Source: Scleromatobacter sp039920745
Lineage (GTDB): Bacteria > Pseudomonadota > Gammaproteobacteria > Burkholderiales > Burkholderiaceae_C
Direction of reading: 5' to 3'
Assembly: GCA_039920745.1 (NCBI GenBank)
Contig: JBDSDD010000030.1
Location: 1-64,000 of the forward strand
DNA: 64,000 nt
Shown: positions 43,016 to 52,051 of the stretch, one piece after another
Layout of the letters: every line of letters begins with the position of its first letter
How positions within the stretch are numbered: the stretch's first letter is position 1
The notes under the pieces: model-generated
Database searches by the model: none
What the model was told of the DNA's origin: nothing
The model's input: the letters and a program-made list of their open reading frames with translations, nothing else
Made by a program: the position numbers and the translations under genes

Positions 43016-43791
43016 GACATGCGTTGATCCTCGGCGGCACGCGCGGCATCGGCCGGGCGCTGGCCGGCCGCTTTCTCGAGCGCGGCTACGGCGTCACCGT
43101 GTGCGGCCGCCATGCGCAGGCGCTGCAGGGCTGGGCGCTGGCCGCGCATCCGGCACTGCGCGTCGTCACGCTCGACGTGGCCGACGCCGCCGCCGTGGGC
43201 CACGCCGTCGCGCAGGCCGGCGGACCGGGCAGCACGCTGGATGTGCTGGTCGTGAGCGCGGGCCAGTACTTCAACGCGCGCGACCACGCACTGGACCAGG
43301 CCGCAACGCTGCACTTGCTGCGCACGAACGTCAGCGGCCTCTCATCGGCGTTCGAGGCCGGGGCGCAACGCCTGCTCGCGCAAGGCCACGGGCGAATGGC
43401 AGCCGTGTCGTCGATGGCCGGCCTGTTGAAGGATCATCCCGGCGCCTCGACCTACGGCGCCACCAAGCGCGCAGTACTGGCCCTTTGCGCGACCTATCGC
43501 AAGGCGCTGGCGCCGTTCGGCATCCCGGTGACGGCGTTGGTGCCGGGCTACGTCGACACCGAGCGCCTGCGCGAGCTCAACGGGGGCGACGCCCGCCACA
43601 AGCCCTTCCTGGTGTCCGAGCAATGGGCCGTCGAGCGGATGCTGAGGGCGATCGACGGCGGCCGGCCTGTCGATGCGTTTCCGTGGCAGATGCGCCTGGC
43701 GGTCGGCGTGCTGAACCTGGTGCCGCGCCTGTCGAGGGTGCCTGACTTTCCGGCGCCAGCAGCGCGGGACGCCGGGGCATCGCGCGACTGA
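43012..43791 (+). CDS. Short-chain dehydrogenase/reductase
   Basis: A protein of 259 residues with the full SDR set: cofactor loop GGTRGIGRALA, NVSG after helix 4, catalytic Ser in AAVSSMAG and YGATK (Tyr-x3-Lys). CGRHAQAL after the second strand suits NADP(H). The C-terminal part (FPWQMRLAVGVLNLVP) is hydrophobic, as in SDRs acting on lipid or 3-oxoacyl substrates. It overlaps the patatin-fold gene, so it probably modifies a lipid made by this cluster (inference). Confidence 0.93.
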   Translation: MRHALILGGTRGIGRALAGRFLERGYGVTVCGRHAQALQGWALAAHPALRVVTLDVADAAAVGHAVAQAGGPGSTLDVLVVSAGQYFNARDHALDQAATLHLLRTNVSGLSSAFEAGAQRLLAQGHGRMAAVSSMAGLLKDHPGASTYGATKRAVLALCATYRKALAPFGIPVTALVPGYVDTERLRELNGGDARHKPFLVSEQWAVERMLRAIDGGRPVDAFPWQMRLAVGVLNLVPRLSRVPDFPAPAARDAGASRD

Positions 43792-44088
43792 ATCGATGGT
43801 TTTGGACCGCGGCCGCACTGGACTGTGCGCCGTGGCTTCGGATGCATGACCACTCATTGCAGCGCACCGCACAGTCGAACCTCATTTTCAGCGATTGACC
43901 TGCACAGGTGCGCAGCGTACTGTCCGGGCCTGATGTGCAGGAGCGAGCTGCCGTGCCGACCTGTCCGGCTCGCGCGCGCGTCCGCAACACGACTCGCAGA
44001 AGTCGTCGCAGGGCCGCAGGTCGAGCGGCAAACACAAAGCAGCGCGCGACCCCGACTGTCGACTCGGTGCGCTCGGGGAGTCCAAGGC

Positions 44089-44715
44089 ATGGCAAGAATC
44101 TATCTGATCGACGACCACCCCATCGTGCGCGCGGGGCTCAGCGCACTGCTCCAGGGCGCCGGACACTCGATCGTCGGCGAGAGCGCGGACATCACGGAGT
44201 CGCTGTCGGAAGTCAACCGGCTGGCCCCCGATATCCTCATGCTGGACCTGAACCTGGACGGCCGCTCCGGCTTCGAGGTGCTGGCCGAGATGCAGCGGCG
44301 CCAGATGGCGACCAGGGTCATCGTGCTGTCGATGTCGGACCAGCCGCGCAACGTCGCCGAGGCGCTGCGCATGGGGGCGTCGGCCTACGTGCTCAAGGGC
44401 TCGGCCAGTGTCGAGCTGGTCGCCGCCGTCGCGGCCGTCCAGCAGGGGCGGCGCTATCTTGGCGCAGGCCTGACCGACATCGCCCTGCAAGGCCTCACCA
44501 GCGACGCCGATCGCGGCAGCACGTTGTCGCCGCGCGAACGCCAGATCCTCGTGATGGTGGCCAGCGGCAAGTCGAGCGCGGCCATCGGCGACGAACTGCA
44601 CCTGTCGCCCAAGACGGTGGACACCTACCGCAGCCGCCTGATGGCCAAGCTGGCGCTGGCCGACGTGCCCGCGCTGGTGCGCTGGGCCATCCGCGAGAAG
44701 CTGATCGAGCTCTGA
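44089..44715 (+). CDS. NarL/LuxR-type response regulator
   Basis: A protein of 208 residues. Receiver domain 1-120 with IDDH, phospho-acceptor Asp in LMLDLNLDGRSG and Lys in YVLKGSA. A LuxR-type helix-turn-helix follows: LSPRERQILVMVASGKSSAA and LHLSPKTVDTYRSRLMAKL. The start at 44089 has GGGGAG upstream; longer in-frame starts lie in non-coding sequence. No sensor kinase is adjacent, so it is an orphan in this window. Confidence 0.94.
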   Translation: MARIYLIDDHPIVRAGLSALLQGAGHSIVGESADITESLSEVNRLAPDILMLDLNLDGRSGFEVLAEMQRRQMATRVIVLSMSDQPRNVAEALRMGASAYVLKGSASVELVAAVAAVQQGRRYLGAGLTDIALQGLTSDADRGSTLSPRERQILVMVASGKSSAAIGDELHLSPKTVDTYRSRLMAKLALADVPALVRWAIREKLIEL

Positions 44716-44762
44716 CCGGCGCGCCGGCCGCGATGTCGAGACGGGCGCCGGCGTCCCCGGCA

Positions 44763-46118
44763 TCACGCTGAGGCGTCTGGCGGGGCGGCCCGTGTCCGCG
44801 AGACCATCGCCTGCGCCAGCGCGGCATACAGCGGCCGGGCTATCCAGCGCGACACCAGGCTCGCGCCGAGCGCGGCGGCCATCAGGCTCAGCACCATCGC
44901 GTGTCCGCCGACCATCTCCATGACGATGATGAAGGACGTCAGCGGCGCTTGCGTCACCGCCGCCAGGAAGGCCGCCATGCCGATGGCGATCAGCGCCGCG
45001 GAGTCGGCCTGCGCGCCGCACAGCACCGCGACGTCGTGGCCCACGCCGGCGCCGATGGCCAGGCACGGCGCGAAGATGCCGCCCGGCACGCCTGACCACA
45101 CGGCCAGCCACGTGGCGACCACGCGCAGCGTCACGTACAGCAGCGGCACGTCGACGTGCCCCTGCAGCAGCGAGCGCGTGTAGCCGTAGCCACTGCCGAA
45201 GGTCGCGCCGTGGCTGGCGATGCCGATCGCACCCGCCGCGAACCCGCACGCGGCCGCGAACGCGACCGGGTGCGCGGCGCGCCAGCGGCTCACGCGATCG
45301 CCCGTGCCGGTCAGCGAAGTCTGCAGCAGGCGCGCGAACACGCCACCCAGGCCACCGCAAGCCAGCACCAGCAGAGACGCCGGCCACCACATCGCGTAAT
45401 GCAGCGACAGCACGTCGATGACGCCGAAGTACGTGGCGTTGCCGAAGAAGGACACGCCCATCAAGCCCGCCAGCACGATGGCCGCGATGATCAAGCCGCT
45501 GCTGCGCTGCTCGAGCTTGCTCGCGAGCTCCTCGATCGCGAACATCACGCCGGCCAGCGGCGCGTTGAACGCCGCCGCGATGCCCGCGGCGCCCCCGGCA
45601 ACGAGCAACCCGTGCTCCGAAATCCCGGGATGGGCCGGCAGCCAGCGACGCGCATGCTGCATCACGCCCGCGGCGATCTGCACCGACGGCCCCTCGCGCC
45701 CGCTCGCGAGGCCACCCAGCAGCGAGCCGGCCGTCAACACCATCTTGGCCAGGCTCAAGCGCAAGGAGACGAAGCGCGATCGCGCCGCGGGCGGGAAGTT
45801 GGGGTCGAGCGCCGCCATCACCTGGGGGATGCCCGAACCGGCGGCGCCGGGCGCGAAACGCCGCGTGAGCCACACGACGCCGGCCGTGCAGGCGGTCGTC
45901 CACACCAGCGGCGTCAGCGGATGCAGGTCGAGGACGGTCTTGAAGCCGACCTGCGCCAAGTCGCAAAGCTTCGAGAACGCGACCACCGACAGCCCTGCCG
46001 CGGCGGCATACGCGAGCACGACCAGGCGCGCGACCCACTGGCGCCAGTCGGCCAGGGCATCGCGCATCGAGGCGACCACGTCGGGTTGCGGCGGCGGCGT
46101 GGCGTCGGGCGGGATCAT
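44763..46118 (-). CDS. CLC-family chloride channel or antiporter
   Basis: A membrane protein of 451 residues. All three CLC selectivity motifs are present: GSGIPQ, GREGPSVQ with the gating Glu, and GGIFAP. Helices fill the whole length. Exchangers and channels cannot be fully told apart, but the gating Glu suits H+/Cl- exchange, which in bacteria helps acid resistance. A palindrome-like TACA..TGTA element sits 11-32 bases before the start. slyX lies upstream on the same strand. Confidence 0.95.
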   Translation of the reverse strand: MIPPDATPPPQPDVVASMRDALADWRQWVARLVVLAYAAAAGLSVVAFSKLCDLAQVGFKTVLDLHPLTPLVWTTACTAGVVWLTRRFAPGAAGSGIPQVMAALDPNFPPAARSRFVSLRLSLAKMVLTAGSLLGGLASGREGPSVQIAAGVMQHARRWLPAHPGISEHGLLVAGGAAGIAAAFNAPLAGVMFAIEELASKLEQRSSGLIIAAIVLAGLMGVSFFGNATYFGVIDVLSLHYAMWWPASLLVLACGGLGGVFARLLQTSLTGTGDRVSRWRAAHPVAFAAACGFAAGAIGIASHGATFGSGYGYTRSLLQGHVDVPLLYVTLRVVATWLAVWSGVPGGIFAPCLAIGAGVGHDVAVLCGAQADSAALIAIGMAAFLAAVTQAPLTSFIIVMEMVGGHAMVLSLMAAALGASLVSRWIARPLYAALAQAMVSRTRAAPPDASA

Positions 46119-46128
46119 GCGGTGGATC

Positions 46129-46150
46129 TACACATATTTGTGCAAATGTA
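46129..46150 (-). promoter_or_regulatory. TACATTTG-type element before the CLC gene
   Basis: On the minus strand TACATTTGCACAAATATGTG followed by TA: TACA and TGTA arms around an AT-rich core, close to the start codon. It resembles the element before pal at 53573-53590. Both sites share TACATTTG..AAAT..GT. A common regulator is possible but not shown. Confidence 0.35.
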
Positions 46151-46188
46151 GCCGTTCGAGCGCCCCGACGCTTGCGCCAGGCCTTCGT

Positions 46189-46407
46189 TCAGTAGTGCGG
46201 TGGCAACTCGTCGCGCGGGTCGCGTGAGCCGCCTCCCCCCGTGTCCGGTGCCCGATCCTTGAGCTTGCCCACCTCGCGGATCAGCAGATCGATCTGCTCT
46301 TGCTGGCGCGCGACCAGGTCGTTGAGGTGGTCGACCAGGTCTTCGGTGAAGCTGGCCTTGACCTCCAGGTCGGTGAGGCGCTTGTCGGTGTGGTCATCGG
46401 TGGGCAT
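46189..46407 (-). CDS. slyX: SlyX family protein
   Basis: A small coiled-coil protein of 72 residues. DLEVKASFTEDLVDHLNDLV followed by ARQQEQIDLLIREVGKL matches SlyX heptads, and the tail ends DELPPHY, close to the usual SlyX ending PPPHY. The start at 46407 (MPTDDH) gives the family's normal length; the frame stays open to 46503. Function is unknown despite wide conservation. It lies 70 bases upstream of the CLC gene. Confidence 0.93.
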   Translation of the reverse strand: MPTDDHTDKRLTDLEVKASFTEDLVDHLNDLVARQQEQIDLLIREVGKLKDRAPDTGGGGSRDPRDELPPHY

Positions 46408-46609
46408 GCGCGCATTGTGGAACAGCGGCCCGGGCCCGGCGATACACATCCCGTTGCCGTGTTGCTGCCGCGTCAAGCGCGTGCATCTCCAAGTGATGTT
46501 CATGCACCCGGGTCAACTCACGGCATCGCGGCCTCGTTGAACCCGTACGAACGACATGACCCAGTTCGCTTCCCGACAGACACGACACACACCAACAGGA
46601 GCAACAACC

Positions 46610-47209
46610 ATGAACCGCACTCTTCTCGTGACCGCCCTGATCGCCGGCGCTGCCTTCGGCACCAGCTTCGCAGCCTCGGCGCAGACCAACGCCGCTACCA
46701 CGACGGGCCGCGACGTCAAGCAAGAGCAGCGCATCGAGAACGGCCTGCAGAACGGGTCGATCACGACCCGCGAGAACGCACAGCTGCAGCGTGACGAAGC
46801 GCATGTCGACCACCTGCAGGCCAAGGACATGAAGAACGGCTCGCTGTCGCCCACCGAAAAGGCCCGGCTGACCGCCGCGCAGGACAAGACCAGTCGCGAC
46901 ATCCGCGCTGCCAAGACCAACGGCATCGATGGCAACCCGCTGTCGGCGTCGTCGCAGCGCGCGCAGGCCGACACGCAGCGCAACATCAACCAGCAGACAC
47001 GCATCAGCAATGGTGTCAAGGACGGTAGCCTGACGAACCACGAAGCGGCCAAGCTGGAACGCGGCCAGTCGCATGTCGATGCGCGCGAAGCCCGCGCCGG
47101 CGCGGATGGCCACGTGAGCGCCGGTGAACAGCACCGCATTGCGCGCGCCGACAACCGCCAGAGCGCCCGCATCCATCGTCAACGTCACGACGCGCAAGTC
47201 AAGGGCTGA
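46610..47209 (+). CDS. Secreted protein with an internal duplication
   Basis: A protein of 199 residues with signal peptide (LLVTALIAGAAFGTSFAASA) and AGGAG 8 bases before the start. The mature part consists of two copies of a module of about 70 residues: QEQRIENGLQNGSITTRENA ... and QQTRISNGVKDGSLTNHEAA ..., each ending in a charged helical stretch with HVD. It is very polar and Cys-free. I recognise the repeat style from uncharacterised Burkholderiales periplasmic proteins but can name no function. Confidence 0.82.
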   Translation: MNRTLLVTALIAGAAFGTSFAASAQTNAATTTGRDVKQEQRIENGLQNGSITTRENAQLQRDEAHVDHLQAKDMKNGSLSPTEKARLTAAQDKTSRDIRAAKTNGIDGNPLSASSQRAQADTQRNINQQTRISNGVKDGSLTNHEAAKLERGQSHVDAREARAGADGHVSAGEQHRIARADNRQSARIHRQRHDAQVKG

Positions 47210-47219
47210 CGAGCGCTCT

Positions 47220-47252
47220 CGAAACGTCGGGGGAAACCCTCCCGATGTTTCG
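47220..47252. repeat. Hairpin after the duplicated-repeat protein gene
   Basis: CGAAACGTCGGGGG and CCTCCCGATGTTTCG pair with two mismatches around AAAC. It lies 10 bases after the stop at 47209. No T-run follows on the plus strand, so it is at best a weak terminator or a 3' stability element. Confidence 0.5.
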
Positions 47253-47259
47253 TCCAGAC

Positions 47260-47285
47260 GAAAAAAGGGCCGCATACGCGGCCCC
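47260..47285 (-). terminator. Rho-independent terminator on the minus strand with no assigned gene
   Basis: Read leftward, a 7-base-pair stem GGGCCGC / GCGGCCC with a 4-base loop is followed by six T (AAAAAA at 47261-47266 on the plus strand). No protein gene on the minus strand ends here; the sequence from 47286 to about 47589 has no convincing coding frame. It therefore may end an unannotated RNA. Confidence 0.65.
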
Positions 47286-47589
47286 AGAAATTTCACCCCG
47301 GAACATCACCTCAGGAAGTACCTCGGGCTCCTGGCATCGTGAGATGTCCGGAGCACGATCGAATCCGACCCTGCCCTCCAGCGCGTCGGAAAGCGACTGT
47401 TCCGGGAGCGATTGTTGACGACCTTTCGTGCTTCGCGATCCGGTGTTTTCCCTGTCGCGACGGCTCCTCAACGGCGCCTTGGGCGGCACTATTTCACGTT
47501 GTTCGCCAGGCCGTGCCGAAGCGCGCCGTCCCTGCGACGTACGCGGCCTCGCCTATCATCGGCGCTCGTCAACGCTGAACACCCCCTGA

Positions 47590-48702
47590 ATGCTCACGCT
47601 GGTTCGCCGTGAATGGTCCCTGCTGGTCGCGGCCGTCGCCCTTTGCATCTTCTGGCCGCTGGCGCACGCCATCGTCGGCGCCGGCCAGTCGACGTCGCTC
47701 GCTGTCTCCGTCCTGCTGATCGTCGCGATCCTGTTCGCGTCGGTGCGCGTCGCGCACCACGCGGAGACGCTGGCCGAACGCCTGGGCGAGCCCTACGGCA
47801 CGATGGTGCTGACGCTCAGCGCCGTGCTGGTCGAAGTGGTGATCCTCGCGATCATCATGAACGAGTCGCCGTCGCCCACGCTGGCGCGCGACACGATCTA
47901 TTCGGCCGTGATGCTCGACATCAACGCACTGCTGGGCCTGTCGGCCCTGCTGGGCGGACTGCGCCACGGCGAGCAGCCGTACAACGTCGACTCGGGCAAC
48001 ACCTACATCGTGATGATCCTCACCGGACTGGGCGTGTCCATGGTGCTGCCCGCGTTCGTGCCGGCCGCCCATTGGCAGGCCTACTCGGTGTTCACGATCA
48101 TCGTGATGGTGCTGCTGTACGGCCTGTTCCTGCGCCTGCAGACCGGCCGCCACAGCTATTTCTTCAGCTACAGCTACGCGCAGAAGCCGGAGAACGCCGA
48201 CGCGCTGGCTGCCCACGAGGCCTCGCACGACGACACGCATCCGAGCGCCAATCTGGCACAGCCACTGCTGGGCATCGGCGCGGGCATCGCGCTGATAGGC
48301 TTGTTGTCCGAGGTGATGGCCAAGACGCTGGAGACGGGCCTGGTGGGCACGGGCGCGCCGCCCATCCTGGCGCCGCTGATCGTCGCGACGATCTCGGCCA
48401 GCCCCGAGATCCTCACCGCGCTGCGCGCCGCGCTCGCCAACCGCATGCAGCCGGTGGTCAACATCGCGCTCGGCGCATCGCTGTCCACCGTCGTCCTGAC
48501 GGTGCCGGTGATCGAGGCGCTGGCGCTGTTCACGCACCACCCGATCGAGATGGCGCTCAGCGTGCCGCAGATGGTGATGACATTCCTGACCCTGATGGTC
48601 GCCATGATCAACATCCACGACGGCGAGACCAACGCCATCGAAGGCCTGACGCACTTCGTGCTGTTCGCGGCGTTCCTGATGCTGTCGGCGATCGGGGTCT
48701 AG
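47590..48702 (+). CDS. chaA: Calcium:proton antiporter (ChaA/CaX family)
   Basis: A membrane protein of 370 residues with about eleven helices. The two CaX repeats are visible: LGEPYGTMVLTLSAVLVEVV in the first half and LIVATISASPEILTALRAAL in the second, each with the conserved Glu in the ion path. A His- and Asp-rich loop (HEASHDDTHPS) separates them. ChaA-type proteins export Ca2+ or Na+/K+ in exchange for H+. A possible -10 TATCAT lies at 47554-47559. The stop overlaps that of the opposite-strand kinase. Confidence 0.95.
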   Translation: MLTLVRREWSLLVAAVALCIFWPLAHAIVGAGQSTSLAVSVLLIVAILFASVRVAHHAETLAERLGEPYGTMVLTLSAVLVEVVILAIIMNESPSPTLARDTIYSAVMLDINALLGLSALLGGLRHGEQPYNVDSGNTYIVMILTGLGVSMVLPAFVPAAHWQAYSVFTIIVMVLLYGLFLRLQTGRHSYFFSYSYAQKPENADALAAHEASHDDTHPSANLAQPLLGIGAGIALIGLLSEVMAKTLETGLVGTGAPPILAPLIVATISASPEILTALRAALANRMQPVVNIALGASLSTVVLTVPVIEALALFTHHPIEMALSVPQMVMTFLTLMVAMINIHDGETNAIEGLTHFVLFAAFLMLSAIGV

Positions 48703-51700
48703 ACGGGCCGATAGCGCGCGTCGGCGAGCGCGTTCGTCACCGCCAGTTCCAGGTCTTGCGGCGAGAACGGCTTGACCAGCATGCCGGCCGCCTGGACGCC
48801 GGAGCGGGTCGCGCTGCCCGGGTCGCCGGTCGCAAAGATCACTGCGAGGCGCGGCTGGCGCGCCAGCGCCTGGCGCGCCAGCTCGATGCCCGACACCTTG
48901 GGCAACCCGACGTCGGTCACCATCACGTCGACCGGGTGGGCCGCCAGCGCCACCAGGGCGGTCGTCGCGTCATGCGCCTGCAGCACGACACTGCCCGAGG
49001 CGCCCAGCAGTTCCGCCAGCGTCTCGCGGATGAAGTCGTCGTCCTCCACCAGCAGCACGGTGCCCGCGCGCGCGGGCGCCGCTTGCTCGCGGGCAAGCAC
49101 GGGTGAGACCGCCTCGACGGGTGTCCGCTGCTGCTCCTGGTTCGCAAGCACGTGGCGGACCTTGCGTGCGAGTGCTTCGCGCGTGTAGGGCTTGGACAGC
49201 AGCTCCACGCCGCGGTCCAGTCGGCCGCCGTGCACGATGGCGTTCTCGGTGTAGCCCGACGTGAACAGCACGGCCAGTCGCGGCAGGCGTTCCTTGGCCT
49301 TGCGCGCCAGCTCCGGGCTGCGCAGCGGGCCTGGCATCACGACGTCGGTGAACAGCAAGTCGATGGGCACGCCGCTCTCGATGACGCTCAGCGCGCTCGC
49401 CGCCTCGCGCGCTTTCAGCACGCGGTAGCCGAGGTCGGTGAGCAGGCCCACCGCCGTCTCGCGCACCTCGTCGTCGTCCTCCACCACCAGCACTGTCTCG
49501 GTGCCGCCGCGCACCGGCACCGCAGTCTCGTCGGCCAGCGAGTCTGCGGCCTGGTGGACGCGCGGCAGGTAGATCTTGATCGTCGTGCCCTGCCCCGGCT
49601 CGCTGTAGATCTTCACGTGGCCGCCCGACTGCTTGACGAAGCCGTAGACCATCGACAGCCCGAGTCCGGTGCCCTTGCCTTCCGGCTTGGTGCTGAAGAA
49701 CGGCTCGAACACGCGTTCCAGCAGCTCAGGCGGGATGCCCGCGCCGGTGTCGGTGACGCCCACCATCACGTACTGGCGCGGCTGCACGTCGTCGTGCGCG
49801 CGGGCGTGCTCGTCGTCGAGCGAGGCGTTGCCGGCCTCGATCGTCAGCTTGCCGCCGTCGGGCATCGCGTCGCGCGCGTTGATGCCCAGGTTCAGGATCG
49901 CGTTCTCGATCTGGCCCGGGTCGACCAGCGTGTTCCACAACCCCCCCGGATCACCATTTCGAGCTCGATCTCCTCGCCGAGCGCGCGCCGCAACATGTCG
50001 TCCATGCCCGTGATGAAGCGCCCGATGTCGATCACCTTGGGATCGAGCGGCTGGCGCCGGCCGAAGGCGAGCAACTGGGACGCCAGCTTGGCGCCGCGCG
50101 TGACGCCGCCGATGGCGCTCTGCACGCGCTTCTCGGCGCGCTCGTTGCCGGCCACCTCGCGGCGCAGCAGCTGCAGGTTGCCGCTGATGACCTGCAGCAG
50201 GTTGTTGAAGTCGTGCGCGACGCCGCCGGTCAACTGGCCCAACGACTCCATGCGCTGGGCCTGGCGCAGCGCGGCCTGCGCGGCCTCGCGCTCGTCGGAC
50301 TCGTGCTGCAGCTTCTTGAGCGCGTCGCCCAGCTCCGTGGTGCGCTGCATCACGCGCTGCTCCAACGTCTCGTTGAGCAACTGCAGCTCGGACTCGGCGT
50401 GGTGCTGGTGCGTGACGTCGTAGCCGTCGACGAACAGGCCTTCGACCGCGCCGTCGGCGTTGAAGATGGGCTGGTAGACGAGGTTGATGTAGCGCTCCTC
50501 GAGCGGCCCGGCGGGAGCGCGCTGCAACTGCACCCGCATGTTGGTGCCGACGAACGGCGTCGCGGTGTCGAAGCAGGTGTCGAGCAGCTCGAAGAAGCCC
50601 TGGCCCGCGACCTCGGGCAAGGCGTCGCGCACGGCCAGGCCCTTGACCTCGCGGTGGCCGATCAATTGCAGGTAGGCGTCGTTGGCGAACTCGAAGCGAT
50701 GCTCGCGGCCGCGCAGCAGCGCCATGAAGCTGGGCGCCTGCTCGAATAGCCTGCGCATGCGGTCGCGTTCCTGGGTCCGCAGGCCCACCTCGCTCGTGAG
50801 CTGGCGATTGGCCTGTGCCAGGGAGTCGGCGGCCGCCTCGCGCATCGCGACGGCCTCGGCCAGCGTCTGCGCGCGTCGGCGCTCCGCGTCGTAGACCCGT
50901 GCGCCGGACAGGCTCGACGAGAGTTGGCCCGCCAGCAGACCGAGATAGGACGGGTAGGCCCTGTCGTCGGGCCGATACGGGTTGAGTCCGACCAGCAACG
51001 CGCCCAGCGGGTGCTCGCAACCCAGGCCGACGATCGGCACGATGGCCGCGCGCACCGGTGGGATCTGCCAGGCGCCCGTCGGGTAGTCCAGCTCCGGCGC
51101 CAGGTCGACCTCCATCGTCCGCGCATCGCGCCAGACAGCGGTCACGTCCCACAGCGCGTCGCGCGTCGCGAAGGCGCGTCGCGCCAGTTCGCTGCCGTCC
51201 GCCACGTTGGTCATGCCGGCCACGTGCGCACCGCCTTGCTCGTCGAACAGGTAGGTGACGCTGAACGGCAGGTCCCGATCATTGCTGCTCAGGCCACGCG
51301 CCGCCGCGCGCAGGACAGCGCCTTCGCCTTCCGCGGGCGACAGGCTGCTGGCCAGCGTGCTCAGCGACGCCAGCCGGCGCTCGCTGATGACGCGCTCGGT
51401 CTCCTCGCTGACCGCGCAGAAGATGCCCTCGACGCGGCCGCTCTCGCCACGCAGCGGGCTGTACGAGAACGTGTGGTAAGTCTCCTCGAGGAAGCCGCGC
51501 CGGTTGATCAGCAGCAGCAGCGCGCGGTCCCAGGTCGACGCGCCCTCGTCGTAGACGCTGCGCATGCGCCCCTTCACGTCGTCCCAGATCTCCGGATAGA
51601 CCCGGCTCACCGGTGTGCCCAGCGCCTCCGGGTGCTTGCTGCCGAGGGTCGGACGGTAGGCGTCGTTGTAGAAGAAGGCGATGTCGTCGCCCCATCCCAG

Positions 51701-51883
51701 CCACATCTCGAAGCGGGATGTGAGCAACAGGCCCAGCGCCACCTTCATCGAGCTGGCCCAGCCGGACACCGGCCCGAGCGGCGTCGCGGCCCAGTCGTGG
51801 GCACGCATCAGGCGCGCCATCTCGCTGTCGCCGATGAAGACGTCGTCGTGCGCGCCGGCCGGCGACGTTGGAACGGAACTCAT
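48699..51883 (-). pseudogene. Hybrid histidine kinase broken by a frameshift in a C7 run
   Basis: The coding sequence is split over two frames. The 5' part (51883 to about 49948) encodes a PAS-like sensor, a GAF-like region, a second PAS (FEQAPSFMALLRGREHRFEF) and HisKA (VAHDFNNLLQVI). The 3' part (about 49940 to 48699) encodes HATPase (VDPGQIENAILNLGINARDA, GKGTGLGLSMVYGFV) and two receivers (LFTDVVMPG, VMVTDVGLPK). The frame changes at seven C at 49941-49947, where one more base would restore MVIRGGLWNTLVDPG. Joined, it would be about 1061 residues. It may be a real loss, a phase-variable tract or a sequencing error. GAGGGG precedes the start at 51883. Confidence 0.85.
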
Positions 51884-52051
51884 TTTCCCCCTCGGGCACC
51901 GAAACGCCGTGGCGTCCGGATCGTTGTACGTTGACAAGCCCCGCGCTCGCGACGACGGCTTTTTAGCGTGTCAGCAATGGACGTGCCCGCGCGTGCGCCC
52001 TGTGCGCAGAGGCACGCGGGCATGCGGATTCGGATACCCTGCCCCGTTCCG

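Noticed and set aside
47199..47489. 96-codon minus-strand frame
   Set aside because: It would be read through a strong minus-strand terminator and has no conserved features.
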